DNA of 64,000 nt, taken from assembly GCF_023502395.1 (NCBI RefSeq), contig NZ_JAMFMB010000020.1, positions 1-64,000 of the forward strand, read 5' to 3'. The notes beneath the pieces are model-generated. The model worked only from the letters and a program-made list of their open reading frames with translations. It did not search any database and was not told where the DNA came from. Of this stretch, positions 53,795-62,265 are shown piece after piece; position 1 is the stretch's first letter; each line of letters begins with the position of its first letter. This DNA comes from Ruegeria spongiae. GTDB taxonomy: Bacteria; Pseudomonadota; Alphaproteobacteria; Rhodobacterales; Rhodobacteraceae. The position numbers were made by a program, and so were the translations under genes.

Positions 53795-54139
53795 ATGATC
53801 GACCGCAAACATATCTCTGCCCGCATGAGCAAGATCGTCACCCATAACAGCGTTGTCTATCTATGTGGTCAGGTCGGCGCGGGCGAGACGGTGGCCGAAC
53901 AGACACGCGATTGCCTGTCCCGGATCGACGCGCTGCTGGAGGAGGCGGGCTCGGGCCGTGAACATATCCTGCAAGCCATTGTCTGGCTGCGTGACATGGC
54001 CGATTTCGCCGAGATGAACGCGGTCTGGGATGCCTGGGTACCTGCAGGGCACGCCCCCGCGCGCGCGTGTGGCGAGGCGCGGTTGGCCCGTGACGTTCTG
54101 AAGGTTGAGATCATCGTCACTGCCGCGCTCAAGCCCTGA
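53795..54139 (+). CDS. RidA-family enamine/imine deaminase
   Basis: A 114-aa YjgF/YER057c/UK114-family protein. [56 protein letters not shown] with the late [21 protein letters not shown] has the conserved Arg (EARLA) that binds the imine carboxylate. RidA hydrolyses reactive 2-iminoacids. It closes the DAO-SDR-RidA set. Confidence 0.9.
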   Translation: MIDRKHISARMSKIVTHNSVVYLCGQVGAGETVAEQTRDCLSRIDALLEEAGSGREHILQAIVWLRDMADFAEMNAVWDAWVPAGHAPARACGEARLARDVLKVEIIVTAALKP

Positions 54140-54204
54140 TAACATCGGCGAGCTGTGCTTGCAGAACGCGGCGCAGCATAGCCGCGTGGGAGGGCAGTTC
54201 CGAT

Positions 54205-54232
54205 TTGACCGGTTGGAATCGCGTGATAAAAC
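54205..54232 (+). promoter_or_regulatory. Possible sigma-70-type promoter for cbpA
   Basis: TTGACC at 54205-54210 and TAAAAC at 54227-54232 are separated by 16 bp. The pair lies 55-80 bp before the cbpA start in an otherwise gene-free 147-bp gap. Only a sequence-pattern match. Confidence 0.35.
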
Positions 54233-54286
54233 TTGGCTAAGGGCGGTCCGGTGACCCGCTGACGGCCATGACAAAGCGAGGCGAGG

Positions 54287-55219
54287 ATGAGCGACGATCC
54301 CTATTCAGCGCTGGGTGTCTCAAAAGACGCCTCTGACGGCGAAATCAAGAAAGCCTATCGGCGCATCGCCAAGGAATGCCATCCGGATCTGAAACCCGGT
54401 GATGCCGAGGCGGAGGAGAGGTTCAAATCCGCCGCTGCCGCTTATGACCTGCTCAAGGATGCCGAGACACGGGCGCGGTTTGACCGGGGCGAGATCGATG
54501 CCTCGGGGCAGGAAAAGCCGCAGCAGCACTATTACCGCGACTATGCCGAGGCGGCGGGCAACCCCTATCGCTCGGGTTCCAATTTCGGCGATCAGTCGGA
54601 TATGTCCGACATATTCTCGGAGTTCATGCGCGGGCGCGGGCAGGGCGGGTTCGGGCAGCGCGAGCCATACGAGTTTCACGCGCCGGGTCGCAATCGCCAG
54701 TATACCCTGCAGATATCGTTTCTGGATGCGGTCTATGGCGCCAGTCAAAAGCTGACCCTGCCCGATGGCGACCGGGTCGAGGTGAAGATCCCCGCCGGGA
54801 TCACCGATGGCCAAACCATCCGGTTGCGCGGCAAGGGCGATCCGGGGATGGGCGAGGGCGCGCCGGGTGACGCCTTGGTCAGTGTCAGCGTCGCGCCCCA
54901 TCCTTTGTTTCAGCGCGAGGGGGATGACATCCGCATCAGCTTGCCGATCTCGCTGGATGAGGCGATCCTGGGCGGCAAGGTTCCCGCGCCCACGATAGAC
55001 GGCAAGGTGAATGTTTCGGTTCCACCCGGCACCAGCAGTGGCCGCACGCTGCGATTGCGGGGCAAGGGGGTCAGGAAGCGCGGCAGCTCGGATCGCGGCG
55101 ATCAACTGATCGAACTGACCGTGGTGATGCCAAAAGAGATCGACAAGGATCTGAAACAGTTCATGGAGACGTGGCGCGACGCCCACAGCTATGATCCACG
55201 CGCGGGGATGCCGTCATGA
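54287..55219 (+). CDS. cbpA: CbpA-type DnaJ co-chaperone
   Basis: A 310-aa Hsp40 of the CbpA type (no zinc-finger). J-domain at residues 1-70 (DPYSALGVSKDASDGEIKKAYRRIAKECHPDLKPG), in which the HPD triad needed for DnaK stimulation is present. A G/F-type linker follows, then two C-terminal beta domains (YTLQISFLDAVYGASQKLTLPDGDRVEVKIPAGITDGQTIRLRGKG and the second VPPGTSSGRTLRLRGKGVRKRG). Next to its modulator CbpM (4-bp overlap). Confidence 0.93.
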   Translation: MSDDPYSALGVSKDASDGEIKKAYRRIAKECHPDLKPGDAEAEERFKSAAAAYDLLKDAETRARFDRGEIDASGQEKPQQHYYRDYAEAAGNPYRSGSNFGDQSDMSDIFSEFMRGRGQGGFGQREPYEFHAPGRNRQYTLQISFLDAVYGASQKLTLPDGDRVEVKIPAGITDGQTIRLRGKGDPGMGEGAPGDALVSVSVAPHPLFQREGDDIRISLPISLDEAILGGKVPAPTIDGKVNVSVPPGTSSGRTLRLRGKGVRKRGSSDRGDQLIELTVVMPKEIDKDLKQFMETWRDAHSYDPRAGMPS

Positions 55220-55557
55220 GCCGCATTTATACCGAAACCCAGCTTGTGGCGAGGATTACACGGCTCACGCCCGACCGTCTGACCGAATACCTCGCGGCCG
55301 AGATCGTGATCCCGACCCAGTCCGATCAGGGGCTGATCTATCAGAGCCTTGATGTGGCGCGGCTGGAACTGGCCTGCGAGTTGCACGACCAATACGAGAT
55401 GGAGGCGGATGCGCTGTCGATGATGATCTCGCTCATCGACCAGATGCACGGGTTGCGGGCCGAGTTGCGCGAGGTTCTGGGCGCGGTCGAGGCGCAGCCC
55501 GACCCGGTGCGCCAAACCTTGATCGAAGCGATCGGTATGGCGCGGTTCAAGCGCTAG
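55216..55557 (+). CDS. cbpM: CbpM-like chaperone modulator
   Basis: A 113-aa helical protein with the MerR/CbpM-like fold. The N-terminal part (YTETQLVARITRLTPDRLTEYLAAEIVIPTQSDQGLIYQSLDVARLELACELHDQYEM) is typical of CbpM, which inhibits CbpA. Its ATG overlaps the cbpA stop (ATGA). The C-terminal half is a helical coiled region. Confidence 0.88.
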   Translation: MSRIYTETQLVARITRLTPDRLTEYLAAEIVIPTQSDQGLIYQSLDVARLELACELHDQYEMEADALSMMISLIDQMHGLRAELREVLGAVEAQPDPVRQTLIEAIGMARFKR

Positions 55558-55560
55558 GGA

Positions 55561-55797
55561 TCAGCCCGCGCGCTCCATCTCTTCGATCATTTTGCGGGCG
55601 CGTTTGCATTGCAGCTTGTCGCGCAGGGGGCTGTCGGGATCGACATCCTTCTGGCAGACAACGCATTTGTCAGCGCCCGAGATCGCGTTCAGCCCGCCGC
55701 AGCTGCCCTTGATCGTCTTGCCCATCAGGATCACGCCCAGCGACATTCCGACCATGACCAGCGCCAACAGCGCAAAGGCGAGGATGAAAGTGCTCAT
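55561..55797 (-). CDS. nqrM: NqrM (DUF539) iron-sulfur maturation protein of Na+-NQR
   Basis: A 78-aa protein with one N-terminal membrane helix (FILAFALLALVMVGMSLGVILMG), then KTIKGSCGGL, the hallmark of NqrM, and a later CVVCQK pair, giving the conserved cysteines. NqrM delivers iron for the Cys4 [Fe] centre between NqrD and NqrE. It follows the flavin transferase ApbE by 12 bp; ApbE attaches FMN to NqrB and NqrC. The nqr structural genes are outside this window. Confidence 0.85.
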   Translation of the reverse strand: MSTFILAFALLALVMVGMSLGVILMGKTIKGSCGGLNAISGADKCVVCQKDVDPDSPLRDKLQCKRARKMIEEMERAG

Positions 55798-55809
55798 GAT
55801 CTGTCTCCG

Positions 55810-56835
55810 TCACTGGCCGGCGAGAATCGCAGCGAAGGCGCTACTTTGCTGCACAATATAGGGCTCAACGCCGTCCTGTGCAGCCTGGCTGATGAAGAAG
55901 GCGGCAAGATTGTTCTCGTCGGCGAGTTTCAGGCCGTCTTCGGCCCCCAGGACCAACAGCGCGGTGGCCCAGGCATCGGCCATCATCGCATCATTCGCCA
56001 CCACGGTGACCGACGTGGTCCGGTGGGTGATCGGATGCCCGGTGGTGGGGTCGATGATATGGGAATAGCGCACGCCGTCCTGCTCGAAGAAATTGCGGTA
56101 ATCGCCCGAAGTGGCCAGGCCGCGATCACTGACCGGGACGATCAATTCAACCGTCTGTACGTTGGCGTCAGGCCGCTCGATGCCGATGCGCCAGGTCTCG
56201 CCTTTGTCATTCTCGCCGCGTGTGACCAGATCGCCGCCGATCTCGACCATGTAATTCTCGACCCCGAACCCGGCCAATGCCGCCGCCACCGCATCGACAC
56301 CGTAGCCTTTGGCAATGGCACCCAGATTGATACCCACGGCGGCGTCGGATTTGCTGAGCGTGCCGGCGTCTTCGTCCAGAGCCAGCAACCGGTCCTGACC
56401 CACATGCGCGAGCGCTGCGGCAATGGCGTCATCGCCGGGCACCGGGTCTTCGGGTTTGCGGGGGCCAAAGCCCCAAAGCTCGATCAGCGGTCCGAGCGTG
56501 ACATCGAACCGCCCCATGCTTTGTGTGTGCACCTCGTTCGCCGCCGCCATCACGCTGGCCAATTCGGGCGAGACCGCAACGGCTTGGGTGTCGGCAGAGG
56601 CGGAAAAGACCGAAACCTCGGAGTTGGGGTCCCAGTTCGACATCTTGGCATTGATCGAGGCGAGGCTGTCGGTAACCGCCGCCGCCATCGCATCCCCATC
56701 CAGATCGGTGCCCACGGCCGTGATGTTATAGGTGGTGCCCATGGTTTCGCCCGACAGGCGCAGAACCTCGGGGTCCTCATCGAACAGGCAGCCGGCCAGA
56801 GCGGCAGGCAGGAGCAGAGGAAACCATCGCAGCAT
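55810..56835 (-). CDS. apbE: FAD:protein FMN transferase (ApbE)
   Basis: Lipoprotein flavin transferase (341 aa) that covalently attaches FMN to Thr of NqrB/NqrC- or RnfG-type subunits. A lipobox LAGC lies at the end of the signal peptide (FPLLLPAALAGC). GETMGTTYNI, VGINLGAIAKGYGVD (conserved Lys), YMVEIGGDLVTRG, HIIDPTTGHPI and the metal motif MMADAWATALLVLG are typical. ATG 56835 has GGAG upstream. It pairs with nqrM, indicating service to Na+-NQR. Confidence 0.93.
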   Translation of the reverse strand: MLRWFPLLLPAALAGCLFDEDPEVLRLSGETMGTTYNITAVGTDLDGDAMAAAVTDSLASINAKMSNWDPNSEVSVFSASADTQAVAVSPELASVMAAANEVHTQSMGRFDVTLGPLIELWGFGPRKPEDPVPGDDAIAAALAHVGQDRLLALDEDAGTLSKSDAAVGINLGAIAKGYGVDAVAAALAGFGVENYMVEIGGDLVTRGENDKGETWRIGIERPDANVQTVELIVPVSDRGLATSGDYRNFFEQDGVRYSHIIDPTTGHPITHRTTSVTVVANDAMMADAWATALLVLGAEDGLKLADENNLAAFFISQAAQDGVEPYIVQQSSAFAAILAGQ

Positions 56836-56901
56836 GGGGAAACTCCGGTCGGATATCATGGGCGGCATATGCCAGCGGGGTCTTGCGGAGTCAAACCATG
56901 C

Positions 56902-57090
56902 TCAGACCTTGAGTGGCAGAAACCCCAGTGCCAGCAGGCCAAGCGCTGCCGGAATGCCAAACAGCCATGCGCGTCGCTGCCAACCGGGCGTCTGGTCTTT
57001 CCAGGCCAGCCGGAACCGGTGGCCGCAAACCACTACGGCAAAGACGATCAGCGCCCCGGTAACCGGTGTGAGATACAGTTCTTCGCCCAT
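56902..57090 (-). CDS. Small two-helix membrane protein
   Basis: A 62-aa protein with two hydrophobic segments (VTGALIVFAVVVCGHRFRLAW and RRAWLFGIPAALGLLALGFLPL). GGAG lies 8 bp before ATG 57090, which is favoured over longer in-frame starts that add a polar basic region. It precedes apbE by 66 bp on the same strand. No family recognised; may belong to the apbE-nqrM transcript. Confidence 0.55.
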   Translation of the reverse strand: MGEELYLTPVTGALIVFAVVVCGHRFRLAWKDQTPGWQRRAWLFGIPAALGLLALGFLPLKV

Positions 57091-57207
57091 TTTTCCGCTC
57101 CGATGCCGCTGTTTGCCGTGCCGCGTCCAAATTCCCTCTTCCGGGATCGTCAACCCGCGCTAAAGTGACAGGTGAACAGAGTCGCATCCGCAGAAGGAAT
57201 TCAGCCT

Positions 57208-57732
57208 ATGGCCCCAAGCTCTTACCAAGCGCCCAGCCGTGGCGACAAGACCGATAAGAAGACCCACAGCCAATCGGTGGAGTCGAACCTGTCGCATTCG
57301 CTGACCACTGTGTCCAGGCTGCTGGAGGGCAAGGGTGATGCGGTGTTTTCCCTGCGCCCCAACGATACGATCAGCCATGCGGTCCAGATCCTGAAGGACA
57401 AGCATATCGGCGCGCTGGTCGTCACCGACCAGAACGGCAAGCTGCAGGGCATCCTGTCGGAACGCGACATCGTGCGCCGCATGGCGGAGACGCCGGGCCA
57501 GACCTTGCCGCAGGAGGTCGCGGCGCTGATGACAAGCGACGTGATGACCTGCGCGCCCGATGATGCGCTGATGGACGTACTCAAACGCATGACCGAGGGG
57601 CGCTTCCGTCACATGCCGGTGATCGTGGATGACAATCTCTGTGGCATGATCACCATTGGCGATGTGGTGAATTTCCGGCTCAAGGAGCTGGAATACGAGG
57701 CGCTGCGGATGAAGCAGATGATCGTCGGCTGA
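57208..57732 (+). CDS. CBS-domain protein
   Basis: A 174-aa protein with two CBS motifs in tandem (VSRLLEGKGDAVFSLRPNDTISHAVQILKDKHIGALVVTDQNGKLQGILSERDIVRRM, then MTSDVMTCAPDDALMDVLKRMTEGRFRHMPVIVDDNLCGMITIGDVVNFRLKELE). CBS pairs bind adenine nucleotides and sense energy state. AAGGA lies before ATG 57208; a GTG 36 bp earlier is less likely. Cytoplasmic, no other domain. Confidence 0.88.
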   Translation: MAPSSYQAPSRGDKTDKKTHSQSVESNLSHSLTTVSRLLEGKGDAVFSLRPNDTISHAVQILKDKHIGALVVTDQNGKLQGILSERDIVRRMAETPGQTLPQEVAALMTSDVMTCAPDDALMDVLKRMTEGRFRHMPVIVDDNLCGMITIGDVVNFRLKELEYEALRMKQMIVG

Positions 57733-57826
57733 ACCTCTGGTCCCGAGCAGGCGTGATGTTTGTTCGCGAAATTGCGCGCAAAGCCTCTTGCACATGGGCC
57801 AGACCTTGGCTACATCCGCCCGCAGC

Positions 57827-57902
<76 letters not shown>

Positions 57903-57928
57903 TCCTTTCCGACTTACAGATCAAGCAC

Positions 57929-58258
57929 TTACGCGCGGTGCACGACAGATCGCGTCAAGCGTGTTGTGTCGTCCGCTGCAGTCACGCTGTGAATTTCCTC
58001 TTCGGTCATCAGTTCCTGATATGCGGCGGCGATGGTCTGGCGCATATTCGAAATGAGTTCTGCGTCAATATCACCAATAAACTCATCCATGAATCGATCA
58101 AGGTCAATGATTTGCCCGCCAAGCTTTTCAAAGGCTGGATGCAATTTCACCAACACATCTCGTGAAAGTCCGTCCAGTTTTTCTTCGGCTTTGGTCGAAA
58201 TAAGATGTTGCTCTGCGATATATGATGCATCGGTCGCCGTAGCCGATACTCTCCGGAT
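57929..58258 (-). pseudogene. Remnant of a gene, DUF2059-like C-terminal region
   Basis: On the minus strand there is an open stretch from 58258 to 57929 with no ATG; it begins right after a TGA. It reads as protein-like (ATDASYIAEQHLISTKAEEK early, later AELISNMRQTIAAAYQELMT and EEEIHSVTA). The last part resembles DUF2059 tails. A GTG at 58156 could start a 75-aa protein, but the similarity-like sequence continues upstream, so the N-terminal signal part is probably missing or frame-shifted. Lower G+C than neighbours. Confidence 0.35.
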
Positions 58259-58418
58259 TCAGAAGTGCCTCGGATGCTGACTGTTTGAATTGTCCATGAG
58301 GCATGCTAACAGGCCATTCGCGACATGAATGCACGCCATTCTCCAAAGAAGTTTAGAGAAGCAGGGCCATTCGCATTTGCACAGTGCTGCACTGCGCGAG
58401 CGTCTTGTATTGACGGCG

Positions 58419-58772
58419 TCAGATCAGCTCTGTTGCGCGACCGAACAGGAATTCCCATTGCGCGCCGTCGCTCAAGGATACGGTTCCGGCGCCGGATGTC
58501 TGATCTGCGCTTCTGGACATTGATGCGGTGCCGGTTTGGCCGTCATCGCATATAAGCGTAACCTGCAGGGTCTTGGACTGGTCTAAAGGATCGTATTCCC
58601 CATCGCACCGTGTGGAACCGTCTGAAACCTCAAGCTGCCCGTCTTGAGCAACCGCACGGATTTGAGGTGTCGCACCCTGTCCGTCTTGCGGCGAAGGGGG
58701 CGGTGCTGCGCAGCCGGCAACTGTGCAAATCAAAGCGGCCAGGGAAGCGAAACGAGCCACGGCAATCTCCAT
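58419..58772 (-). CDS. Small putative lipoprotein
   Basis: A 117-aa protein with a lipoprotein signal peptide (FASLAALICTVAGC, lipobox VAGC). The mature part is short and polar (STRCDGEYDPLDQSKTLQVTLICDDGQTGTASM), with two cysteines that could form a disulfide. No family recognised. ATG 58772 is used; a TTG 9 bp earlier is less likely. It lies between the tRNA gene and the T6SS-type locus. Confidence 0.6.
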   Translation of the reverse strand: MEIAVARFASLAALICTVAGCAAPPPSPQDGQGATPQIRAVAQDGQLEVSDGSTRCDGEYDPLDQSKTLQVTLICDDGQTGTASMSRSADQTSGAGTVSLSDGAQWEFLFGRATELI

Positions 58773-58928
58773 GCGGTTCAATAATGTGACCCTAACATTG
58801 CCGCCGAGCAGGGCAAGGGGCCCTTGGAGCGCAATCCAGGAAAAGTGGGATCCGGAGTTCAGAATGAATTGCGCGCCAAATCAAGCGAATAGGGCATCGC
58901 CAGTGAATCAGATCAAGTGAGCGATGCT

Positions 58929-60341
58929 CTATTGCGCAGCGGTCGAGACAAAGAAATAGACCCATTCGCCCTTGAACTCCGGGTTCTTCGCGCGGGCTTC
59001 GGCCACCCGCGCTTTCATCCAATCCAGATAGGGTCCTGCCGGTTCCACCAGTGGGCGCGTGTCGTCATAAAGCGGCTGCGAGGCGGCGAAGGCCACGGCA
59101 ATCTCCTGACCGTAAGGGGGGCCGATGGTGATGTAGAGACCGGAATCTCCGGGGCGTTCGGCGCCCACGCGCAGGGCGGATTTCGCAGTGGCCAGCGTGA
59201 GCGGCACGCTGTCATTGGGTGACAGGTGGATGACCTGCCCCTTGGCGTCGAAATAGTCGACATAGAGATAGGCGTCATAATCCGGTGCGGTCAGATCGAG
59301 GATCAGTTGCTGGCCCTGCATGTAGCGGAATTCGCGCGCATGGGTGTCCTCGCCCACCAGCAGCGGGTTGGTGATCTGGTCGGTGGATTGCGGCAGTCCG
59401 ACGCCTGCGATCCCGGTCAGCGCGCCGCATTGCGGGCGCGGCAGGATCAGCAGCGTGTCGGCCACGGCGATATCCGCGCCCATCTGCGCCCGCAGCGCTT
59501 GCAAGACGGGCGCGCGCATCCCGTCTTCGGGCACATGGCCCACCAGTTGCAACGTATTGGTCGCGGGCTCGAACTGCACCTGCATCCTGGCGCAGGGGAT
59601 TTGCGCCAGGATGCCCGCGATCCCGTCGCGCAACTCTGCCGCCGAGTCGCCCGCTGCCTCGGGGGCCATGAAGCTCTGGAAGGCGGCCAGCGAGACCGGG
59701 TCGACTGGTCCCTCCCCCGACCCGCTGAACGCGAGCGCCGCCTTGGCGCGGGTCACTGTGGGTTCGGCCTGGGACAGAGCGACTGGCGTAGCCTCGGTGG
59801 CGGGCAGTGCGGTGGTGGGGGGCGTCGTTTGTGCGAGTGGTTGCGCGTCTGCTGGTCGGTTGGCCAGCGGCAGCGCCGTGATCGCGGCGGCAGTGATGGC
59901 CTTGGTCTGATCGGCAGGCCTTGATGCCGCAATCTGCGCTGCCGGGACAGGGGTGGCCGACAGCGCTTGCGGCGCGGCAAAAGCGGGTTGAACCGTTTGC
60001 CCCTTGGTTGCGTCGGCGCTCAGAGCGAGAGAGTTTGCCTTCGTGATGCGGGTGGGTTCCGGCGTAGGTATGACGGGCTTGGCGCGCGCGCGCGGGATTG
60101 CGCCCTGGCCCAGCCGTGCGCCGCTGGCGTCTTCGGCCGCAGCGGCCTCGCTTTCCGGTGTTGCGGACCGCGCCTCGCTGCGCTCGACCCGGTAGGCCGA
60201 CAGCTGCATCCGGCTTTCCGGCACTGGTTGATCCGGCATGGTATCGGGGTCAAGCGACCAGAGCAGAATGAATCCCGCCGCAAGATGCGCCAGCAGCGAG
60301 ATCGCGATGCCAGCCAGCCATATGAGCGGATTGCGCGTCAC
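58929..60341 (-). CDS. TonB-like anchored protein with DUF4384-like domain, T6SS-linked
   Basis: A 470-aa protein. A single N-terminal membrane segment (IWLAGIAISLLAHLAAGFILLWSL, about residues 7-30) resembles the TonB/TolA anchor. A long Ala/Pro/Thr-rich region (about 40-215) follows and could span the periplasm. Residues about 235-310 carry a Cys-containing segment, and the final third resembles DUF4384 (YLYVDYFDAKGQVIHLSPND). GTG start overlaps the upstream exbD stop. With TolQ/ExbB and two ExbD genes just before it, this looks like a proton-driven TonB-type partner. The DUF4384 call is tentative. Confidence 0.65.
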   Translation of the reverse strand: MTRNPLIWLAGIAISLLAHLAAGFILLWSLDPDTMPDQPVPESRMQLSAYRVERSEARSATPESEAAAAEDASGARLGQGAIPRARAKPVIPTPEPTRITKANSLALSADATKGQTVQPAFAAPQALSATPVPAAQIAASRPADQTKAITAAAITALPLANRPADAQPLAQTTPPTTALPATEATPVALSQAEPTVTRAKAALAFSGSGEGPVDPVSLAAFQSFMAPEAAGDSAAELRDGIAGILAQIPCARMQVQFEPATNTLQLVGHVPEDGMRAPVLQALRAQMGADIAVADTLLILPRPQCGALTGIAGVGLPQSTDQITNPLLVGEDTHAREFRYMQGQQLILDLTAPDYDAYLYVDYFDAKGQVIHLSPNDSVPLTLATAKSALRVGAERPGDSGLYITIGPPYGQEIAVAFAASQPLYDDTRPLVEPAGPYLDWMKARVAEARAKNPEFKGEWVYFFVSTAAQ

Positions 60342-60748
60342 GGCCCCCCCTTGGGTGGCGTCACCACCAGCACCACTTCGCGCGCACCCATGGCCTCGAA
60401 CCGTGCGATCAGGGGCAGCACCCGGCGCAGTTCGGTGTTGCGATGGGCGTTGATGCGGATCAGAATGTCGGGCTGTTTCTCCAGTCGCTCCGCGACGGCC
60501 GCTTCAGCTGCTGACATCTCAACGATGACCCCGTCCAAGGCCAGTGCCCCCTCGGCGCTGAGCGAGAGCGTCACGCCGCCCGCAGGCATGTCGCTGCCGG
60601 TGGTGCCGGTGGGCGGGGTCACGTCAAAAGGTGCTGTGGCGTCCATCCGGCCAATCAGCATGAAGAAGACGAGCAGGAAAAACACCACGTCGATCAGGGC
60701 AATGATCGTCTCGGGCGGGGTGCGCGGGGCGGGGCGGGCGATCCTCAT
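60338..60748 (-). CDS. ExbD/TolR-family protein 2
   Basis: A 136-aa protein with one N-terminal membrane helix (IIALIDVVFFLLVFFML, the conserved Asp needed for proton flow is present) and a periplasmic domain. Its start overlaps the stop of another ExbD gene (ATGA). Two tandem ExbD genes are a common arrangement where ExbD hetero-oligomers are used. Confidence 0.85.
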   Translation of the reverse strand: MRIARPAPRTPPETIIALIDVVFFLLVFFMLIGRMDATAPFDVTPPTGTTGSDMPAGGVTLSLSAEGALALDGVIVEMSAAEAAVAERLEKQPDILIRINAHRNTELRRVLPLIARFEAMGAREVVLVVTPPKGGP

Positions 60749-61176
60749 TCCGCCGCCTCCAGCCGGACGACGCGCATTTCTCGAACGCCCGATTGGGTGA
60801 CCAGATCCATCAGCGAGACCAGCGCCTGCATCCGGGCCGACCCGGTGGGCAGGATGATGACCTGCAGTCCGGGCGTGTCACTCAGCCTGGCGTGCAGCAG
60901 CTCTGCCAGGGCAGCGTTCTCAAAGGCCTGACCGCGCAGCACGGGCTGACCATCCGCGCCAAGCCGGATCAGCAGCACCTCTGCCGGGGTATTTGAGGCC
61001 GCCTGCGTTGGCGCAGGCGTATCCCGCTGCGCCAAAGCCGGGATCATGTCGAGGTTCAGATAAGTCGAGGTGACCATGAAAAAGACCAGCAGGATCAGCA
61101 TCACGTCGATCATCGGCACCAGCGAGATCAGCGCGCGGGGCGGTTTCGGCCGTCGAAGGCTCAGATCACCCGACAT
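60745..61176 (-). CDS. ExbD/TolR-family protein 1
   Basis: A 143-aa ExbD-like protein. Membrane helix with the conserved Asp in SLVPMIDVMLILLVFFMVTS, then a periplasmic domain. Lies 12 bp after the ExbB/TolQ-like gene and overlaps the second ExbD gene. Part of a proton-motive-force module. Confidence 0.87.
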   Translation of the reverse strand: MSGDLSLRRPKPPRALISLVPMIDVMLILLVFFMVTSTYLNLDMIPALAQRDTPAPTQAASNTPAEVLLIRLGADGQPVLRGQAFENAALAELLHARLSDTPGLQVIILPTGSARMQALVSLMDLVTQSGVREMRVVRLEAAE

Positions 61177-61188
61177 GGCGTGGTCTCC

Positions 61189-61809
61189 TCAACCCGGGGC
61201 GCGTTCCTCTATGACCATCAGGCGACCGACGGCATTTTCGATAGCCTGCGCGCCTCGCTCGGCCCGGCCCGACAGAAGCGACGCCCCGACAGCGGCGGGA
61301 ATGGCGACCAGCAACCCGGCTGCGGTGGTCAACAGGGCCTGCCAGATACCGCCTGCCAGCACCGAGGCATTGGCCGAACCCTCGGCCAGCTCCAGCTCCT
61401 GAAAGGACTGGATCATGCCGGTCACGGTGCCCAGCAGCCCCAGCAGAGGCGCAATCATGGCGATCAGCTCCAGCATCCGGATCATCGTGTTCATGGCGGC
61501 AAATTCCTCATTGCCGCGCCGGGTCAGTTCAGCCATCAGCGCCGGTCCCTTGAACCCGTCGATCAGCGATTGCATCGCGTAGGCGCAGACCCGGTCGGCG
61601 GGCGCGCGGCCCGAAGCGACCTGCGTCTGCGCTTGCGTCTTGTTCCCCTTGGCCCAATCCGCCAACGCCTGATCCCGTGCCGCCCGGCCCGACGTGACAG
61701 GCAACAGGCGCAGGATCTTGACCGCGATCACGGCCAGCGAGAACAGCGACATCACCGCCAGCAGTGCGATGATCGGCCCGCCGGTGCCGAGATTGTCCAG
61801 ACCGGGCAC
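61189..61809 (-). CDS. MotA/TolQ/ExbB-family proton channel
   Basis: A 206-aa inner-membrane protein with three membrane helices, one near the N-terminus (IIALLAVMSLFSLAVIAVKIL) and two in the C-terminal half (IAMIAPLLGLLGTVTGMIQSF and LLTTAAGLLVAIPAAVGASLL), the ExbB/TolQ channel pattern. Begins with GTG at 61809. First energising subunit of the ExbB-ExbD-ExbD-TonB-like set. Confidence 0.88.
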   Translation of the reverse strand: MPGLDNLGTGGPIIALLAVMSLFSLAVIAVKILRLLPVTSGRAARDQALADWAKGNKTQAQTQVASGRAPADRVCAYAMQSLIDGFKGPALMAELTRRGNEEFAAMNTMIRMLELIAMIAPLLGLLGTVTGMIQSFQELELAEGSANASVLAGGIWQALLTTAAGLLVAIPAAVGASLLSGRAERGAQAIENAVGRLMVIEERAPG

Positions 61810-61812
61810 CGC

Positions 61813-62238
61813 TTATTGCGCCAATGTGGCGCTGGTCTTGCTGTCCAGCGCAAGGATCGGAAAACAGTCGATCGGTTCGGCATTCTGTGGTTTGCAGACC
61901 GGCAGGTCATGCAGCAGAATCTCCGAGATATTGTCGCAGCTGATCTTTGGGATTTCGAACAGTTTCAACACCGTGCGGCTGACCGGAAGGGGGGCGGCGT
62001 CAATGCTCAGCAGCCGGTCGATCACGCCGTTGCCATCGAGAATGGCAAGCGACATCTCGAACCCTTCGAAACTGTTGTCCGTTTGGTTCTGGAACAGAAA
62101 AAACGCGCGGCAGCCGCCGCCTTCGGTTGGCTCAAACTTGTTGAGTTGCACCGTCAGCTTGCCCGTGTCAGCCTGCGCCATCCCGGCGCACAACGCAGTG
62201 GCCGCCCATAGCGCAGACCGCAGCCAGTTCTTGATCAT
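61813..62238 (-). CDS. Exported protein of the T6SS-linked locus
   Basis: A 141-aa secreted protein with a signal peptide (SALWAATALCAGMAQA-D). The mature part has Cys residues (GGGCRAFFLFQNQTDN, EIPKISCDNI, PVCKPQNAEPIDCFPIL) and a beta-rich pattern. Strong GGAGGGAG before ATG 62238. It lies 3 bp before the ExbB/TolQ-type gene, so it is co-transcribed with it. No family recognised; likely a periplasmic partner. Confidence 0.65.
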   Translation of the reverse strand: MIKNWLRSALWAATALCAGMAQADTGKLTVQLNKFEPTEGGGCRAFFLFQNQTDNSFEGFEMSLAILDGNGVIDRLLSIDAAPLPVSRTVLKLFEIPKISCDNISEILLHDLPVCKPQNAEPIDCFPILALDSKTSATLAQ

Positions 62239-62265
62239 GTCTCCCTCCCTCCGGCGGTCCGGGGT

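Noticed and set aside
55561-55797. Zinc-ribbon or rubredoxin-like protein
   Set aside because: The KTIKGSCGGL motif after one membrane helix and the neighbouring apbE fit NqrM better than a soluble zinc protein.
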